Source: an uncultured Bacteroidota bacterium (GTDB lineage Bacteria; Bacteroidota; Bacteroidia; Bacteroidales; SZUA-534). Taken from it: a stretch of 12,562 nt of DNA. Positions 1 to 6,271 of the stretch are shown here, one piece after another. The position numbers and the translations under genes were made by a program. The notes beneath the pieces are model-generated. The model had not been told where the DNA came from. It did no database searches and saw only the letters and a list, made by a program, of their open reading frames with translations. Location: contig CALABN010000119.1 in assembly GCA_937885735.1 (NCBI GenBank), positions 1 through 12,562 on the forward strand, read 5' to 3'. How positions within the stretch are numbered: the first letter of the stretch is position 1; every line of letters starts with the position of its first letter.

Positions 1-61
1 TTTATTCGTTTGGTATTAAAAATGGAAAAAGTGCAACTTGCTGTCAGTGAACTTAACGTTG

Positions 62-292
62 TTAACTCACGTTGCGCATTCTGAATTTGAGAGGAGTTGA
101 TCCCGTTTCTTTTTTAAAGCACTTGATAAAGTAGTTTGTGTCGGTAAATCCAATCTCGGTTGCAATATCAGCAATGGCCATGTTGGTTTCGCGCAAAAGT
201 CTGCGGGCTGTTTGTATGCGTATTTGTATCAAGTATATTGACGGCGATGAGCCTACTGCCTTTTTGAAAATGCGCTGAAAAAAGGCGTTCTT
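62..292 (-). pseudogene. AraC-family regulator, C-terminal HTH remnant (N-terminus missing)
   Basis: The minus strand reads an open 76-residue frame to a TAA at 62-64. It contains the AraC/XylS DNA-binding pattern: FFQRIFKKAVGSSP (end of the first helix-turn-helix), then RIQTARRLLRETN, IADIATEIGFTDTNYF (second helix-turn-helix) and FKKETGSTPLKFR. This family binds DNA through two HTH motifs to control transcription. The sensor part and the start of the first HTH are absent. A TGA (complement of 293-295) ends the frame just upstream, and the sequence beyond it no longer resembles AraC proteins in any frame I read. There is no start codon in a sensible place, so this is a broken gene or half of an assembly join. 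It abuts, head to head, a truncated histidine kinase on the plus strand. Confidence 0.85.
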
Positions 293-589
293 TCAAAACA
301 GGAAGGCGGAAGCCTTGCCCTGTCAATCGACGAGAGTCAATCGGACAAGGCCTTGATTGTCAGAATATCAGACGACGGCCTGTACCGCAACCTCACCGAC
401 ACCGCAAGTTTCACGCACAACATAAAGGTTGTAAATGCCCTGGTAAACAAGTTGAATGCCATTAACAGTCAGAAAATAAGCATTTCGTACTCGGCAAACG
501 GCAATGTAAACGGCGAACCTCAAGGTTGCATTGTCGAGATGAAGATACCTTTGGAATACGATTACAACCTGACACCTATTCAAGCCTGA
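251..589 (+). pseudogene. LytS-type sensor histidine kinase, C-terminal ATPase domain remnant
   Basis: The frame is open from just after a TGA at 248-250 to the TGA at 587-589 (112 codons). Family-like sequence starts at about 260 with LFENALKKG, matching the ATP-binding N-box of LytS/YehU-type kinases (usual form VENALKHG). It continues with GGSLALSI, then LIVRISDDGLYR (the D-x-G ATP-lid motif), NALVNKLNAIN, and ends in a CIVEMKIPL strand typical of these kinases. The sensor, membrane and phospho-accepting histidine parts are missing, and there is no plausible start codon or promoter. In the intact family the kinase autophosphorylates and signals to a response regulator at the inner membrane. 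Here only the ATPase end remains. The last 14 bases overlap the 3' end of the convergent DUF2851 gene, which suggests that this 3' junction is native. Confidence 0.82.
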
Positions 590-1856
590 AAACAGGCGAC
601 ATAACCTGTCTTCCTATCCTGCACGCCAGACACTTGCGCTTTTGGCAATAATTGTTGGACAACTGAATGAGCGCCTGACTCTCAAGTGCACATTTGGCGG
701 TTATGCCAAACTCGGCCCATTGCGTCAAAATATGGTTGCTCTCGGCAGGGACCTCCTCAAGCCACTGCATTGCCCTGTCAACAAGATTAGGCTTGCCGAC
801 ACTCTTGCCGTAAATAAACATAAACGGCACAAAGGCATTGATTACAAGCAGGAAGAACGACGACTTGCCCAAATTCTTGTCCTTTCGGGCCGATTCCTTT
901 CCAAAAACATAGTGAGTGAGCCAATACTCGGAAACATTTGTGGAAAATAGCCGTTGCACATTGTCAAGTTTCTCGCACTCAACCAGTTTCGACAGCAACG
1001 CCGACGACTTAAATATAAGCGACGCCAACTGCGCAATGCGGATTGTAGGCATATTGACAGGGCGCATTCGGGCAAATTTCCACATCTGTCCTTGAATAGG
1101 CTCGAGACTGTACTTGGCTTTCAGATGCCTATATTCGCGCAACAATACCGACGTATATTCGTCGACAGGTTCCGCAGGCAACAGTCCCGCTTGCCCAAAA
1201 AGCAACGCCTCGACTTGGACAAGGCTGTTCTTGTGATGCGCTATGACATTGAGTGGCAATGCCTGTGCGAGCATCAGGAACGGCTGTGCATTGGTCTTGA
1301 ACCCGAAAGCCTGCGCTATGGCATAGTAGAATGATTCCTCCCAATTATTGCGGGTTGTCTGCAGACTTTTGGCCACAGTCTCGGTCTTGTCTTCAATGCG
1401 CTCCACAGCCAACGACTCATACCACTGAATCATCACAAACGGGTCAACCTTGTTGATGAACGACTGGCACGGAAGCCATTTTTCGGTCTGCATCAAGAAC
1501 ATATAACGCTTGAGCAGTTCGTCGGGACACTTAATCTCGGCGGTTGGAATAAGATTGCCGTAACTGTCCTTGACTGGCGAGTCGTTCTGCCCGACAACGT
1601 GAAGTATGATGTTGTCGTAGCGCTCGTCGGTTTGATGCCGATGCCTTGCCCAATCAGACGAACGCTGGTGAATTTCCACATTTCCCGCCCAAATGGTATT
1701 GCCAATTCGGATGCGGGCATTGAAGAAATCGGGCCCCTGGTCGTGATTGTGCTGGCCTGGATTGATTACTTCAATAGGTTCACCCGTGTAGCAATCGGTG
1801 ATTGGTGCCTGATATAGGCCGTTTTTCCAAAGGAAATGAAGAAAATCCTCGTTCAT
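576..1856 (-). CDS. DUF2851 family protein
   Basis: This 426-residue protein matches my memory of the DUF2851 family, common in Bacteroidota and of unknown function. Key segments are MNEDFLHFLWK at the N-terminus, then EVINPGQHNHDQGPDFFNAR, WAGNVEIHQRSSDWARH and YDNIILHVV. The C-terminus has a cysteine cluster (C404-x4-C409-x2-C412, in YCQKRKCLACRIG), a possible metal site. I chose ATG 1854-1856 over an in-frame ATG 51 bases upstream because the family starts at MNE and a promoter-like box (1877-1884) lies 20 bases before it, inside the longer frame. The low-complexity-free, conserved N-terminal half suggests a soluble enzyme-like domain, but no catalytic role is assigned. It follows nadB by 84 bases, with a terminator and then a new promoter in the gap, so it is probably transcribed separately. 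Confidence 0.9.
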   Translation of the reverse strand: MNEDFLHFLWKNGLYQAPITDCYTGEPIEVINPGQHNHDQGPDFFNARIRIGNTIWAGNVEIHQRSSDWARHRHQTDERYDNIILHVVGQNDSPVKDSYGNLIPTAEIKCPDELLKRYMFLMQTEKWLPCQSFINKVDPFVMIQWYESLAVERIEDKTETVAKSLQTTRNNWEESFYYAIAQAFGFKTNAQPFLMLAQALPLNVIAHHKNSLVQVEALLFGQAGLLPAEPVDEYTSVLLREYRHLKAKYSLEPIQGQMWKFARMRPVNMPTIRIAQLASLIFKSSALLSKLVECEKLDNVQRLFSTNVSEYWLTHYVFGKESARKDKNLGKSSFFLLVINAFVPFMFIYGKSVGKPNLVDRAMQWLEEVPAESNHILTQWAEFGITAKCALESQALIQLSNNYCQKRKCLACRIGRQVMSPVFRLE

Positions 1857-1876
1857 CAATTTATGAATTTGATGAG

Positions 1877-1908
1877 GAAAGGTAGTGCATAACAACGTCT
1901 TATCCAAA
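1877..1908 (-). promoter_or_regulatory. Candidate promoter of the DUF2851 gene
   Basis: Read on the minus strand, TTTG (complement of 1905-1908), 20 bases, then TACCTTTC (complement of 1877-1884) matches the Bacteroidota -33 TTTG / -7 TAnnTTTG layout with one change in the last -7 base. The box lies 20 bases before the chosen ATG. The -33 element falls in the tail of the nadB terminator. Confidence 0.6.
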
Positions 1909-1937
1909 CAAAAAGGGTCGGCAATGAACCGACCCTT
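1905..1937 (-). terminator. Rho-independent terminator of nadB
   Basis: On the minus strand, four bases after the nadB stop, a perfect 9-bp stem AAGGGTCGG / CCGACCCTT (arms at 1929-1937 and 1913-1921, 7-base loop) is followed by a T-rich run, TTTGTTTGG. This is a textbook intrinsic terminator and would end nadB transcription before the DUF2851 gene. Confidence 0.85.
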
Positions 1938-1940
1938 ATG

Positions 1941-3527
1941 TTACTTTCCTTCAGATACTGGCGGGTAATCAACGTTGAAATGCAAGCCTCGGCTCTCTTT
2001 GCGCTCAATGGCCTGCCGTGTAACAAGATACCCGACGTTTATCATATTTCGCAACTCGCAAATCTCCTTGTTGGCCTTCACGCGCTTGAAAAGGTCTTCG
2101 GTCTCCTCGTAAAGCAGGTCGAGGCGGGTCCACGCACGTTTCAGACGCAGGTTGCTACGCACAATGCCCACATAGGTGCTCATTATCTGGCCAACCTCGC
2201 GAATGTCTTGCGCAATAAGCACGCGCTCCTCGTTTGTAAGTGTGCCCTCGTCGTTCCATTCTGGCACATTGTGGTTGAATGTGTATTCGTCGATATGCCG
2301 AAGGCTGTGCTTTGCGGCGGCATCGGCATATACAACGGCCTCTATCAACGAGTTTGAAGCCAGGCGGTTGCCACCATGCAAGCCTGTGCAAGAGCATTCG
2401 CCTACGGCATAAAGCCTCTTGATGCTCGAGCAGGCGTTCAAATCAACCTTTATGCCACCGCACATATAGTGGGCGCAAGGTGCAACGGGAATGTATTGTT
2501 TTGTAATGTCGATGCCTATGCTCAAGCATTTGGCATAAATGTTCGGGAAATGTTTCTTTGTCTCTTCAGGGTCCTTGTGTGTGACGTCGAGGCAGACGTG
2601 GTCGAGGCCGTGAATCTTCATTTCCTTGTCAATGGCGCGTGCGACAATGTCGCGAGGCGCCAGGCTCAACCTCTCATCATACTTGTGCATAAATTCCTCA
2701 CCGTTTGGCAATCGCAAGATGCCACCGTAGCCACGCATAGCCTCTGTGATTAGATATGCTGGATGAGTCTCGCCTGGGTGGAAAAGAGCCGTAGGGTGGA
2801 ATTGCACGAACTCCATATCCTGAACGGTGCCCTTGGCACGATAGACCATCGCTATGCCGTCGCCAGTGGCAATGTTAGGATTGGTTGTGGTGGCGTATAT
2901 GGAACCAATTCCGCCGGTTGCCATAAGTGTCACTTTCGACAGATAAGTATCGATTTTCTCTGTTTCCGGATTAAGGATGTATGCGCCGTAGCATTCAATG
3001 TCGGGCGTGCGCCGTGTAACCTCAATGCCCAAATGGTGTTGCGTGATAATCTCGACAGCGAAGTGATTTTCAAGAATGTCAATGTTTGGATTGCTACGGA
3101 CAGCCTCCATAAGGCCACGCTGAATCTCGGCACCCGTGTCGTCGGCGTGGTGAAGGATACGGAACTCGGAATGGCCTCCCTCACGATGAAGGTCGAACTC
3201 GCCGTTGTTGTTGCGGTCGAAGTTCACACCCCACTTGACCAACTCTGCAATCTGGCTTGGTGCATTTCGGACAACCTGCTCTACGGCATTGCGGTCGCTC
3301 AAGAAGTCGCCAGCAATCATAGTGTCCTGTATGTGTTTGTCGAAATCGTCAACCTTCAGGTTTGTGACCGAAGCGATTCCGCCCTGGGCTTTTGCAGTGT
3401 TAGCCTCTGCAAGCGTAGTCTTGCAAACAATTGCCACCTTGCCCTTACCTGCATTGGCCACTTTAAGGGCGTAACTCATTCCTGCAACGCCAGAGCCAAT
3501 AATCAGAAAATCGTATTCCTTAATCAC
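1941..3527 (-). CDS. nadB: L-aspartate oxidase
   Basis: NadB is the FAD-dependent enzyme that oxidises L-aspartate to iminoaspartate, which quinolinate synthase (NadA) then uses in de novo NAD synthesis in the cytoplasm. The protein shows the FAD dinucleotide fold GSGVAGM near the N-terminus, NTAKAQGGIAS, the substrate/flavin region HREGGHSEFRILHHADDTG, then EFVQFHPTAL, EAMRGYGG and SLAPRDIVARAI. The hallmark C-terminal FAD segment CGGIKVDLN...YAVGECSCTGLHGGNRLASNSL follows. With the start chosen here it is 528 residues, normal for the family. I start at GTG 3525-3527 (MIKEYDFLIIGSG). A TTG at 3554 would add nine residues but lies inside an exact -7 box (3552-3559), so it cannot be translated from that promoter. 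No nadA or nadC is visible nearby. An intrinsic terminator follows the stop. Confidence 0.96.
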   Translation of the reverse strand: MIKEYDFLIIGSGVAGMSYALKVANAGKGKVAIVCKTTLAEANTAKAQGGIASVTNLKVDDFDKHIQDTMIAGDFLSDRNAVEQVVRNAPSQIAELVKWGVNFDRNNNGEFDLHREGGHSEFRILHHADDTGAEIQRGLMEAVRSNPNIDILENHFAVEIITQHHLGIEVTRRTPDIECYGAYILNPETEKIDTYLSKVTLMATGGIGSIYATTTNPNIATGDGIAMVYRAKGTVQDMEFVQFHPTALFHPGETHPAYLITEAMRGYGGILRLPNGEEFMHKYDERLSLAPRDIVARAIDKEMKIHGLDHVCLDVTHKDPEETKKHFPNIYAKCLSIGIDITKQYIPVAPCAHYMCGGIKVDLNACSSIKRLYAVGECSCTGLHGGNRLASNSLIEAVVYADAAAKHSLRHIDEYTFNHNVPEWNDEGTLTNEERVLIAQDIREVGQIMSTYVGIVRSNLRLKRAWTRLDLLYEETEDLFKRVKANKEICELRNMINVGYLVTRQAIERKESRGLHFNVDYPPVSEGK

Positions 3528-3551
3528 TGTCGATAGTTTTGGTACACGTGA

Positions 3552-3559
3552 CAAAAGTA
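3552..3559 (-). promoter_or_regulatory. -7 box of the nadB promoter
   Basis: The minus strand reads TACTTTTG, an exact TAnnTTTG match, 24 bases before the GTG start at 3527. No good TTTG is seen at -33. Confidence 0.65.
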
Positions 3560-3562
3560 TGC

Positions 3563-3599
3563 AAATAGGCGTTATGTTATAATGGGCTGATGCCTATTT
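3563..3599. promoter_or_regulatory. Inverted repeat upstream of nadB (candidate operator)
   Basis: AAATAGGC at 3563-3570 and GCCTATTT at 3592-3599 form a perfect 8-bp inverted repeat with a 21-bp spacer. The proximal arm ends 3 bases from the nadB -7 box and the repeat spans the -33 region, so a regulator bound here would block or adjust nadB transcription. No regulator is identified, and an 8-bp repeat this close can arise by chance in AT-rich DNA. Confidence 0.35.
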
Positions 3600-3696
3600 T
3601 GTTGCTTGCACTGATGATTCTTTTTCGCACGAATGACTCGGATTTTTGCCGAATAGTATAAAAGAGATGTGGTTGCCTTAAATTGAGGATGTTTAT

Positions 3697-3861
3697 ATGT
3701 CGCCGCTCTGCGGCTTCAGACATATTTAGCATCATTTTCTACCATTATTAGGCTGCTCTGCAGCCACTTGCCACAAACACTGATTTTTGTAAGCCGCAGA
3801 GCGGCGATATAATGGTAGATTACATTCGCCAATCAGAATTCAAGCCGCAGAGCGGCGACAC
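3697..3861. repeat. 165-bp palindromic (REP-like) element, copy 1
   Basis: This unit is bounded by 19-bp perfect inverted repeats, TGTCGCCGCTCTGCGGCTT (3698-3716) and its complement (3842-3860). It contains four short hairpins, each with a TCT or AGA loop: GCCGC/GCGGC within the left end, GGCTGC-TCT-GCAGCC at 3751-3765, GCCGC-AGA-GCGGC at 3791-3807 and again at the right end. A further 10-bp inverted pair, CTACCATTAT (3739-3748) and ATAATGGTAG (3809-3818), brackets the middle. It ends 5 bases before the transposase stop codon. The direct copy at 4363-4527 differs at 10 of 165 positions by my hand alignment. Confidence 0.92.
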
Positions 3862-3866
3862 TTAAG

Positions 3867-4328
3867 TCAATACCATTGGAACAAATAATCTTCACTATAC
3901 TTTATATCTAACTTTTGCAAAATACTCAAATACTCTTCTTTAAATGATTTAGATTTATGGTGTTCCTCTTGATTAATAATGTACTTAATGACTTTATCCC
4001 TATCTGATTTTGAATGAGAAAAAACACCTGCCCCTCTTTGCCATTCAAAATGTCCAGGAACAAAATGATTTTCATTTATCCATTTTGATGAATTAGACTT
4101 AATATCCTTAATGAGGTCCGAAATAGCAATGCTGACTTTATGCTCATAAAATATATGTATATGGTCATTATGTGCATTAATAGCCAATGGATAACAATCA
4201 CTCTTGTTCAATATGCCTCCAATATATTTACACAATTGCAAACGGAAAAAATCTGAAATCACATTCTCCCTATAAAGAACTGCAAATACAAGGTGAATAT
4301 TTATCTGAGAATAAACATTTGGATACAT
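3867..4328 (-). CDS. IS200-like/RAYT Y1 (HUH) transposase
   Basis: The 153-residue protein matches the Transposase_17/IS200-like fold: QINIHLVFAV at the N-terminus, the HUH metal/nickase motif NDHIHIF, SSKWIN, FEWQRGAGVFS, and the catalytic tyrosine in VIKYIINQEEHHK followed by SFKEEY. Both the HUH histidines and the tyrosine (about residue 116) are intact, so the enzyme could be active. Such proteins cut and join single-stranded DNA at hairpins during replication. I start at the ATG of MYPNVYSQ (4326-4328), because the -7 box at 4346-4353 is then 17 bases away. An ATG two codons earlier (4334) is possible. The gene is more AT-rich than nadB, consistent with a mobile origin. Whether it is a mobile IS or a domesticated RAYT cannot be told without genome-wide copy counts. 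Confidence 0.93.
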   Translation of the reverse strand: MYPNVYSQINIHLVFAVLYRENVISDFFRLQLCKYIGGILNKSDCYPLAINAHNDHIHIFYEHKVSIAISDLIKDIKSNSSKWINENHFVPGHFEWQRGAGVFSHSKSDRDKVIKYIINQEEHHKSKSFKEEYLSILQKLDIKYSEDYLFQWY

Positions 4329-4345
4329 ATACATTCGTGTTTTCC

Positions 4346-4353
4346 CAAAGTTA
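4346..4353 (-). promoter_or_regulatory. -7 box of the transposase gene
   Basis: The minus strand reads TAACTTTG, an exact TAnnTTTG, 17 bases before ATG 4328 and only 9 bases from the edge of repeat copy 2. The -33 region therefore lies inside the outer hairpin of that repeat. Confidence 0.55.
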
Positions 4354-4362
4354 GTGTTTTTT

Positions 4363-4527
4363 ATGTCGCCGCTCTGCGGCTTCAGACATATTTTACATCA
4401 TTTTCTACCATTATTAGGCTGCTCTGCAGCCACTTGCCACAAATACTGACTTTTGTAAGCCGCAGAGCGGCGATATAGTGGTAGATTGCATTTGCCAATA
4501 AAGATTCAAGCCGCAGAGCGGCGACAC
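4363..4527. repeat. 165-bp palindromic (REP-like) element, copy 2
   Basis: This is a direct copy of 3697-3861, the same length with 10 differences and no indels. The 19-bp terminal inverted repeats and all four TCT/AGA-loop hairpins are unchanged. The differences fall mostly in the spacers, the pattern expected if the palindromes are under constraint. The inner pair has one change (ATAGTGGTAG), which still pairs as G-U in single-stranded form. Confidence 0.92.
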
Positions 4528-4571
4528 AACCTATTTTAATGACATTATAAATAATGCTCTGCCTTGTTTAT

Positions 4572-4620
4572 TCTGCGGCTTCAGACATATTTTACATCAT
4601 TTTCTACTGCAGCCACTTGC
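4572..4620. repeat. Truncated third copy of the REP-like element
   Basis: From TCTGCGGCTTCAGACATATT the sequence follows copy 2 exactly for 35 bases to TTTTCTAC, skips 16 bases, then resumes with TGCAGCCACTTGC and stops matching. It lacks the left half of the first hairpin and all downstream hairpins. The skipped piece includes one arm of the central GGCTGC/GCAGCC palindrome, as expected of hairpin-mediated deletion. It shares the TTTTACAT variant of copy 2, so it derives from that copy or a close relative. Confidence 0.85.
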
Positions 4621-4673
4621 TTTGTTCACGAATGACATATCAAGAAAAAGTGTATTGTATGACCTTCGTCCCC

Positions 4674-5180
4674 CTACTTTTTTTTCGCAGGATTGGTAAT
4701 GAAATACGAAACATTGTCGGAATATTCATAGCCCATAAGTCCATACTTGACCGACGAGTACAATGCCGTTGGTCCTGTCACTGAATCATCTTCATAATAT
4801 AAAAATGTCTTGACAACTGTGTAATCTGTATTGTTGATGTTTATAGTATCCTTTTGTGCATCAGACACCCAACTCGACTCACAGACTGCAACCAACAAAC
4901 AATCATCGCTATATGGTGGACGAATACTCACTCTGACTGCGGTGTCGCCAACCTTGTCAAAGGTTGACTCCTTAAAGCAATATCTTTCATCATCAATATC
5001 ATATTGATATACAACCGATGAAACAACAAAAGCCTCTGTCTCCTTTGTCTGCCCTGAATAATAGTAGAACGTGTCGCCGTAATTGTATAAAGGTCTTTGG
5101 TTTGGAAGTACATCATAATTAGGGTCTTCCTTGCAAGAAAACAATGTCAATATCAATAATGGGATTATCAGCCTTTTCAT
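4674..5180 (-). CDS. Tandem-paralogue lipoprotein (fourth gene of the operon)
   Basis: This is a 168-residue lipoprotein: signal MKRLIIPLLILTLFSC with the acylated cysteine at residue 16, followed by KED, an acidic/charged start like the lipoprotein export signals reported in Bacteroidota. I do not recognise the family. It shares two blocks with its three neighbours: an N-terminal PLYNYGDTFYYYSGQT and a C-terminal YGLMGYEYSDNVSYFITNP. The middle is divergent. The frame extends 31 codons further upstream, but the start at 5178-5180 gives the signal peptide and overlaps the previous gene's TGA as ATGA, indicating translational coupling. It is probably a periplasmic or cell-surface beta-rich protein. 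The function is unknown. Confidence 0.85.
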   Translation of the reverse strand: MKRLIIPLLILTLFSCKEDPNYDVLPNQRPLYNYGDTFYYYSGQTKETEAFVVSSVVYQYDIDDERYCFKESTFDKVGDTAVRVSIRPPYSDDCLLVAVCESSWVSDAQKDTININNTDYTVVKTFLYYEDDSVTGPTALYSSVKYGLMGYEYSDNVSYFITNPAKKK

Positions 5181-5737
5181 TTCTTGTATTTCTTTTCGGT
5201 TAATGGATTGAGAATATTGTAAGTCACTGTATCTCCATACGAGAAACGCAACACCCCGCACTGATGCGAGCAAAAAATCTCTGTGGGATAGTATTGGTAC
5301 GATTTTTCAGGTCTCATAACATCGACATAATAACCTTCATCGTCTATGACAATATAACTGGCACTCACTGGATAATAATAAATACGGGGATAATGTGGCT
5401 TATAGAACTCAATATTCTCGATTCCGCCTTGGTTTTGACTGATGATAACAGAAACCGAATCGTCTATGCTATAGTATGTTGTATATCTATCACCCATATA
5501 ATGGTCGGTCTCTTCACAATTCAATCTATAGTCGACCAATTGGTATTTTTCTTTGACAACCCTGTCGACTGTCCACTCTTCAGTCTTGCCGTTCTGCGAG
5601 GAATAATAACTGAACACATCGCCTGCACTGCAGATTGGCTTTATGTTTTTTGGAATCTTGTAATAGACATCGTCATCGTCGGTATTGCACGACGAAAACG
5701 CTATCAAGATTGACATTATTGCAAGTATCTTTTTCAT
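5177..5737 (-). CDS. Tandem-paralogue lipoprotein (third gene of the operon)
   Basis: This is a 186-residue lipoprotein, the longest of the four. The signal MKKILAIMSILIAFSSC is followed by NTDDDD, which closely resembles the SDDDD-type surface export signal described for Bacteroides lipoproteins, so surface exposure is likely. The shared N-terminal block reads PICSAGDVFSYYSSQ and the C-terminal block reads CGVLRFSYGDTVTYNILNP. An ATG at 5746 would add three residues, but the MKK start is typical of such signals. The gene begins 11 bases after the preceding stop and its TGA overlaps the next start. I know of no function for the family. Confidence 0.86.
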   Translation of the reverse strand: MKKILAIMSILIAFSSCNTDDDDVYYKIPKNIKPICSAGDVFSYYSSQNGKTEEWTVDRVVKEKYQLVDYRLNCEETDHYMGDRYTTYYSIDDSVSVIISQNQGGIENIEFYKPHYPRIYYYPVSASYIVIDDEGYYVDVMRPEKSYQYYPTEIFCSHQCGVLRFSYGDTVTYNILNPLTEKKYKK

Positions 5738-5748
5738 AATCAGCATTG

Positions 5749-6261
5749 TTATTTGTCTACAATATATTCATCGTTGTCGGCAGTGACATATTTAAGGATG
5801 CCGTGTTTAGGCGAAAAATAGACAAGCATTGGCGCATTCAATGTATCTACAGCATTTTGTGACATCAAAAACACGTTCTTGGCCTTCTTTTTGTTAACCA
5901 CAACGTCGACCATATCAACTTTTTGCATATCGATTGTTTCGCCATTGATTTCAAGGCTCATTTCCCCAAAACCGCCATAAGATTCGTGAATAATGAATTT
6001 TACATTGGTTGATATGTTGACAAACAAGTAATCACCGCTTTCGTAGTATTTGGTACCCGACTCTTTGGTCGTTTCCGCCTCAACATTGATATTTTTCCGC
6101 ACAACATAAAGCGTGTCTTTCTGCCCTGAAGACTGCGAAGTGTAGTAATAGACATCGCCTGCATTATAATTTGGGAACTCTACGTTTGGCAGGTCGTTAT
6201 ATTTCTCACAACTGCAAAACGCAGTCAAGACCAGAAGTATAATTGGAAACAACTTTTTCAT
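5749..6261 (-). CDS. Tandem-paralogue lipoprotein (second gene of the operon)
   Basis: This 170-residue lipoprotein has the signal MKKLFPIILLVLTAFCSC and Cys18 as the likely acylation site, then EKYND. The N-terminal shared block reads PNYNAGDVYYYTSQ and continues KDTLYVV. Its C-terminal block is the most divergent of the four (HGILKYVTADNDEYIVDK, without the ITNP ending). Its signal-peptide codons share a run of 23 identical bases with those of the first gene (6206-6228 against 6747-6769), pointing to recent duplication or gene conversion at the 5' end. It lies 10 bases after the first gene. Function unknown. Confidence 0.86.
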   Translation of the reverse strand: MKKLFPIILLVLTAFCSCEKYNDLPNVEFPNYNAGDVYYYTSQSSGQKDTLYVVRKNINVEAETTKESGTKYYESGDYLFVNISTNVKFIIHESYGGFGEMSLEINGETIDMQKVDMVDVVVNKKKAKNVFLMSQNAVDTLNAPMLVYFSPKHGILKYVTADNDEYIVDK

Positions 6262-6271
6262 AGTGAATGTG

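Larger units (their letters stand above)
3697..4527 (-). mobile_element. IS200-like/RAYT transposase unit flanked by 165-bp direct repeats
   Basis: A single Y1 (HUH) transposase gene fills the space between two equal-length direct copies of a hairpin-rich repeat. Y1 transposases of the IS200 and RAYT groups recognise hairpins in single-stranded DNA at element ends, and RAYTs are typically flanked by the REP palindromes they act on. The arrangement fits a RAYT with its REP-type elements. No target-site duplication is expected or seen for this class. It lies between nadB and the lipoprotein operon and interrupts neither. Confidence 0.8.

Noticed and set aside
1..61. Terminator after the AraC remnant
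   Set aside because: There are short palindromes (GCAACTTGC, AACGTT) but no stem long enough, and no properly placed T-run on the minus strand.
584..597. Hairpin GCCTG-AAAA-CAGGC between the convergent kinase remnant and DUF2851
   Set aside because: The stem is only 5 bp, no T-run follows on either strand, and it lies inside the DUF2851 coding end, so I do not call a terminator.
2763..3536. A 257-codon open frame on the plus strand, opposite nadB
   Set aside because: It is the antisense shadow of a clear L-aspartate oxidase. It has no family-like motifs and no promoter of its own.
3629..3638. CACGAATGAC here and again at 4627-4636
   Set aside because: It is a 10-base match on both sides of the transposase unit. 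It could be a remnant of a duplication, but the flanks do not match further and the copies do not abut the repeat ends.
3697..4620. CRISPR array
   Set aside because: The repeats are 165 bp, only two and a part in number, separated by a transposase gene and internally palindromic. There are no short, regular repeats with unique spacers and no cas genes.
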